Below are positions 4,804-6,236 of a DNA stretch of 6,236 nt, one piece after another. The stretch lies in contig JASLNQ010000134.1 in assembly GCA_030745955.1 (NCBI GenBank), positions 1-6,236 of the forward strand. The letters run 5' to 3'. A program made the translations under genes and the position numbers. Origin of the DNA: Dehalococcoidia bacterium (lineage in GTDB: Bacteria; Chloroflexota; Dehalococcoidia; UBA1151; UBA1328). The first letter of the stretch is position 1. Each line of letters begins with the position of its first letter. The notes beneath the pieces were generated by a model. It saw only the letters and a list, made by a program, of their open reading frames with translations. It was not told the origin of the DNA and ran no database searches.

Positions 4804-5979
4804 CTACCCGCCGTAGCCCTCGACGATGTGTCCTCGCATGTAGTCCTTGTCCAACTCGATGCCAAGACCGGGCCGGTCTGACAGGTAGATCTTGTCGCCC
4901 CTGATGTCGAGAGGGTGGTCGATCAACACGTCGTATGCGTTCAACTTTGCCCGCCAGGTCTCTACCCGGTAGTGGTTCGGCACCGACGCCATTGCATGAG
5001 CGCCCGCAAGAACGTTAATCGGTCCGCCAGCGTCATGAGGCGAGATAGGAATGTAGTACGCCTCTGCCATGGTCGCAATCTTTTTGATCTCGGAGATACC
5101 ACCGGTCCATGTCACGTCCGGCATGATGTAGTCGGCCAGTTCGTTCTCAAGAACGGGCACGAATTCCCACCTCGTGTGCTGCCTCTCACCGACGCAGATT
5201 GGTACGCCAACATTTTCGCGAACCTGCCTGAGGGCGTGGGTACTCTCGACCGGAACAGGCTCTTCGAACCAGGTGAGGTTGAACGGCTCGAGCGCCTTGC
5301 CCAGGCGAATTGCAGTCGGAACATCGAACCGGCCGTGACAGTCGACCATGAGCTCGATATCGGGACCGACCGCTTCTCGGATTGCAGCCATTCGCTCGAC
5401 ACCCAGATTCTCGGTTTCAGCGCTGAGCTTGCCGGTCAGGTACCCGTTCGTCTCCTCTTCGTGCTTCGGAACAAATGGATCGAGCTTCATCGCTTTCTGA
5501 CCAGTAGCGACGATCGCTTTTGCGTGCTGAGCAGTGTCTTCGACCGATGACCCGTGCTTCGGGTGACAGTAAATCGGGACCCCGTCACGCACAGGACCAC
5601 CGAACAGCTCAGATACCGGTAGTCCCAGGACCTTACCTCGGATGTCCCAGAGAGCGATGTCGACAGCGCTGATCATGTTAGTGGTCAGCCCTCGTGATCC
5701 CATAAACGTGTATGCCCTGAAAATCTTGTTCCAGATCATTTCGATCTGGCGGGGATCGTCCCCCTTTATCAAGTCGCTGACGTGCTTCAGTCCGGCGCAG
5801 ATCGGGCGCGCACGTGGTCCCTTAGCAGTGACCTCCCCCCAACCCGTAATGCCTTCATCTGTGTTGACTTCCACGAACAGATACTCACGCATGACACGCG
5901 AGTCCTTGTCGTCATCGGCAGTGTCGAGGTACGACAGGGGGGCCTCAATTAACCAAGGTGTAACTTTGGTAATTTTCAA
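4804..5979 (-). CDS. Enolase-superfamily (mandelate racemase subgroup) sugar-acid dehydratase, galactonate dehydratase-like
   Basis: Complete 391-residue protein: N-terminal capping domain (about 1-130), TIM barrel (about 135-355), C-terminal return (about 360-391). These enzymes abstract the alpha proton of a Mg2+-bound carboxylate; this subgroup dehydrates aldonic acids to 2-keto-3-deoxy acids in the cytoplasm. Ligands are D213 (VDCHGRF), E239 (WFEEPVP) and E265 (VGERQHTRW); acid/base residues are H215 and H315 (SPHD), with E340 downstream. These sit exactly 30 residues later than the E. coli DgoD positions as I recall them (D183, H185, E209, E235, H285, E310). The substrate may differ: the SPHDAGGP loop and residues after GER are not those of DgoD. 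The start is TTG 5977-5979, with GGAG 7 nt upstream, giving the family N terminus MKITKVTPWLIEAP. A near-identical C terminus of a second copy follows to the right (upstream in transcription). Confidence 0.92.
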   Translation of the reverse strand: MKITKVTPWLIEAPLSYLDTADDDKDSRVMREYLFVEVNTDEGITGWGEVTAKGPRARPICAGLKHVSDLIKGDDPRQIEMIWNKIFRAYTFMGSRGLTTNMISAVDIALWDIRGKVLGLPVSELFGGPVRDGVPIYCHPKHGSSVEDTAQHAKAIVATGQKAMKLDPFVPKHEEETNGYLTGKLSAETENLGVERMAAIREAVGPDIELMVDCHGRFDVPTAIRLGKALEPFNLTWFEEPVPVESTHALRQVRENVGVPICVGERQHTRWEFVPVLENELADYIMPDVTWTGGISEIKKIATMAEAYYIPISPHDAGGPINVLAGAHAMASVPNHYRVETWRAKLNAYDVLIDHPLDIRGDKIYLSDRPGLGIELDKDYMRGHIVEGYGG

Positions 5980-5986
5980 CAGGGAA

Positions 5987-5990
5987 CTCC
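5987..5990 (-). promoter_or_regulatory. Shine-Dalgarno (GGAG) deciding the TTG start of the dehydratase
   Basis: Minus-strand GGAG lies 7 nt ahead of TTG 5977-5979. The preceding in-frame CTG (5980-5982) is a less likely start. The nearby ATGs at about 6015-6030 are in frames that stop before the gene. Confidence 0.55.
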
Positions 5991-6056
5991 AGAGGCTTGA
6001 TTTGCTGGGCGATACATCACCGCATGTGCTCGAAGTGAACAGGTGGCGATAGCTTT

Positions 6057-6076
6057 GCGGGGTAGAGTACGCCCGC
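6057..6076. other. Short hairpin between the two enolase-superfamily genes
   Basis: GCGGG (6057-6061) pairs with CCCGC (6072-6076) and GTA with TAC inside it, with one bulged G and a 3-nt loop. It sits in the 167-bp gap between the paralogues, about 70 nt beyond the stop of the right-hand gene on the minus strand. No T-run follows. It could be an attenuator or terminator between the genes, or chance. Confidence 0.25.
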
Positions 6077-6146
6077 CGTCAACGTGGTTCGAAAATCGTA
6101 CCGACAGCCTCCGGTTGCCCCGATCTCAAATTATGTTCGTGTGAGG

Positions 6147-6236
6147 TTATCCGCCGTACCCGTCGATCACATGCCCGCGCATGTAGTCCTTGTCCAACTC
6201 GATACCCAGACCGGGCCGGTCTGACAGGTAGATCTT
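6147..6236 (-). CDS. Second enolase-superfamily dehydratase paralogue, C-terminal end only
   Basis: Stop codon TAA (6147-6149) plus the last 29 codons of a gene that continues beyond the right edge. The peptide reads KIYLSDRPGLGIELDKDY then MRGHVIDGYGG, matching the end of the neighbouring dehydratase (residues 363-391) at 26 of 29 positions. The three differences are conservative I/V and E/D changes. At the DNA level 78 of 90 bases match. Same strand, 167 bp upstream of the complete gene in transcription order, so the two are a tandem duplicate pair and probably both mandelate-racemase-subgroup dehydratases. No active-site residue falls in the visible part, so activity cannot be judged. Confidence 0.85.
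   Translation of the reverse strand, partial: KIYLSDRPGLGIELDKDYMRGHVIDGYGG

Noticed and set aside
4915..5550. 211-residue plus-strand open frame within the dehydratase gene
   Set aside because: It is antisense to a gene with all catalytic residues intact and has no recognisable features.
6077..6082. Minus-strand TTGACG as a -35 box for the dehydratase
   Set aside because: No acceptable -10 hexamer lies 16-18 nt downstream; the nearest T/A-rich hexamer is too close.

Overview
The window reads as ordinary chromosome from a free-living, GC-rich bacterium. A sulfatase, a PAL-type beta-propeller, two adjacent enolase-superfamily dehydratase genes and abundant GTCATTCC-type intergenic repeats together resemble what I know of marine Chloroflexota of the SAR202/Dehalococcoidia kind. 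That placement is inference from gene content only. No rRNA, plasmid, phage or CRISPR signal is visible.

Layout, left to right. (1) The C-terminal part of a sulfatase gene (+) enters from the left edge and stops at 630. (2) A 400-bp gene-free stretch (631-1030) holds a REPIN-like inverted-repeat element (716-853) and several GC hairpins. (3) A DusB-type tRNA-dihydrouridine synthase (-) has a -10-like box that suggests a leaderless transcript. (4) A second REPIN-like element (2126-2258) lies between dus and the next gene, so dus is bracketed by two copies. (5) A single-domain six-bladed beta-propeller (-) keeps the residues that form the active site of peptidyl-alpha-hydroxyglycine alpha-amidating lyase (PAL). 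(6) A divergent small lipoprotein gene (+) of unknown function follows. (7) A convergent LysE/RhtB-type exporter (-) starts at TTG. (8) A 343-bp gene-free stretch (4461-4803) holds three hairpins and what looks like the 3' half of a decayed tRNA-Gly(TCC) gene. (9) A complete mandelate-racemase-subgroup sugar-acid dehydratase-like gene (-) starts at TTG. (10) 167 bp further, the last 29 codons of a close paralogue in the same orientation run off the right edge.

The genes do not form one tight operon. The plausible common theme is scavenging of organic matter: sulfate-ester removal, amide or glycolate-type cleavage, acid-sugar dehydration, and solute export. A housekeeping tRNA-modification gene is embedded among them. 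The two points most worth following are the covarying REPIN-like repeats and the stand-alone PAL-like propeller with an intact active site. I see no convincing evidence of a wholly new multi-gene system.
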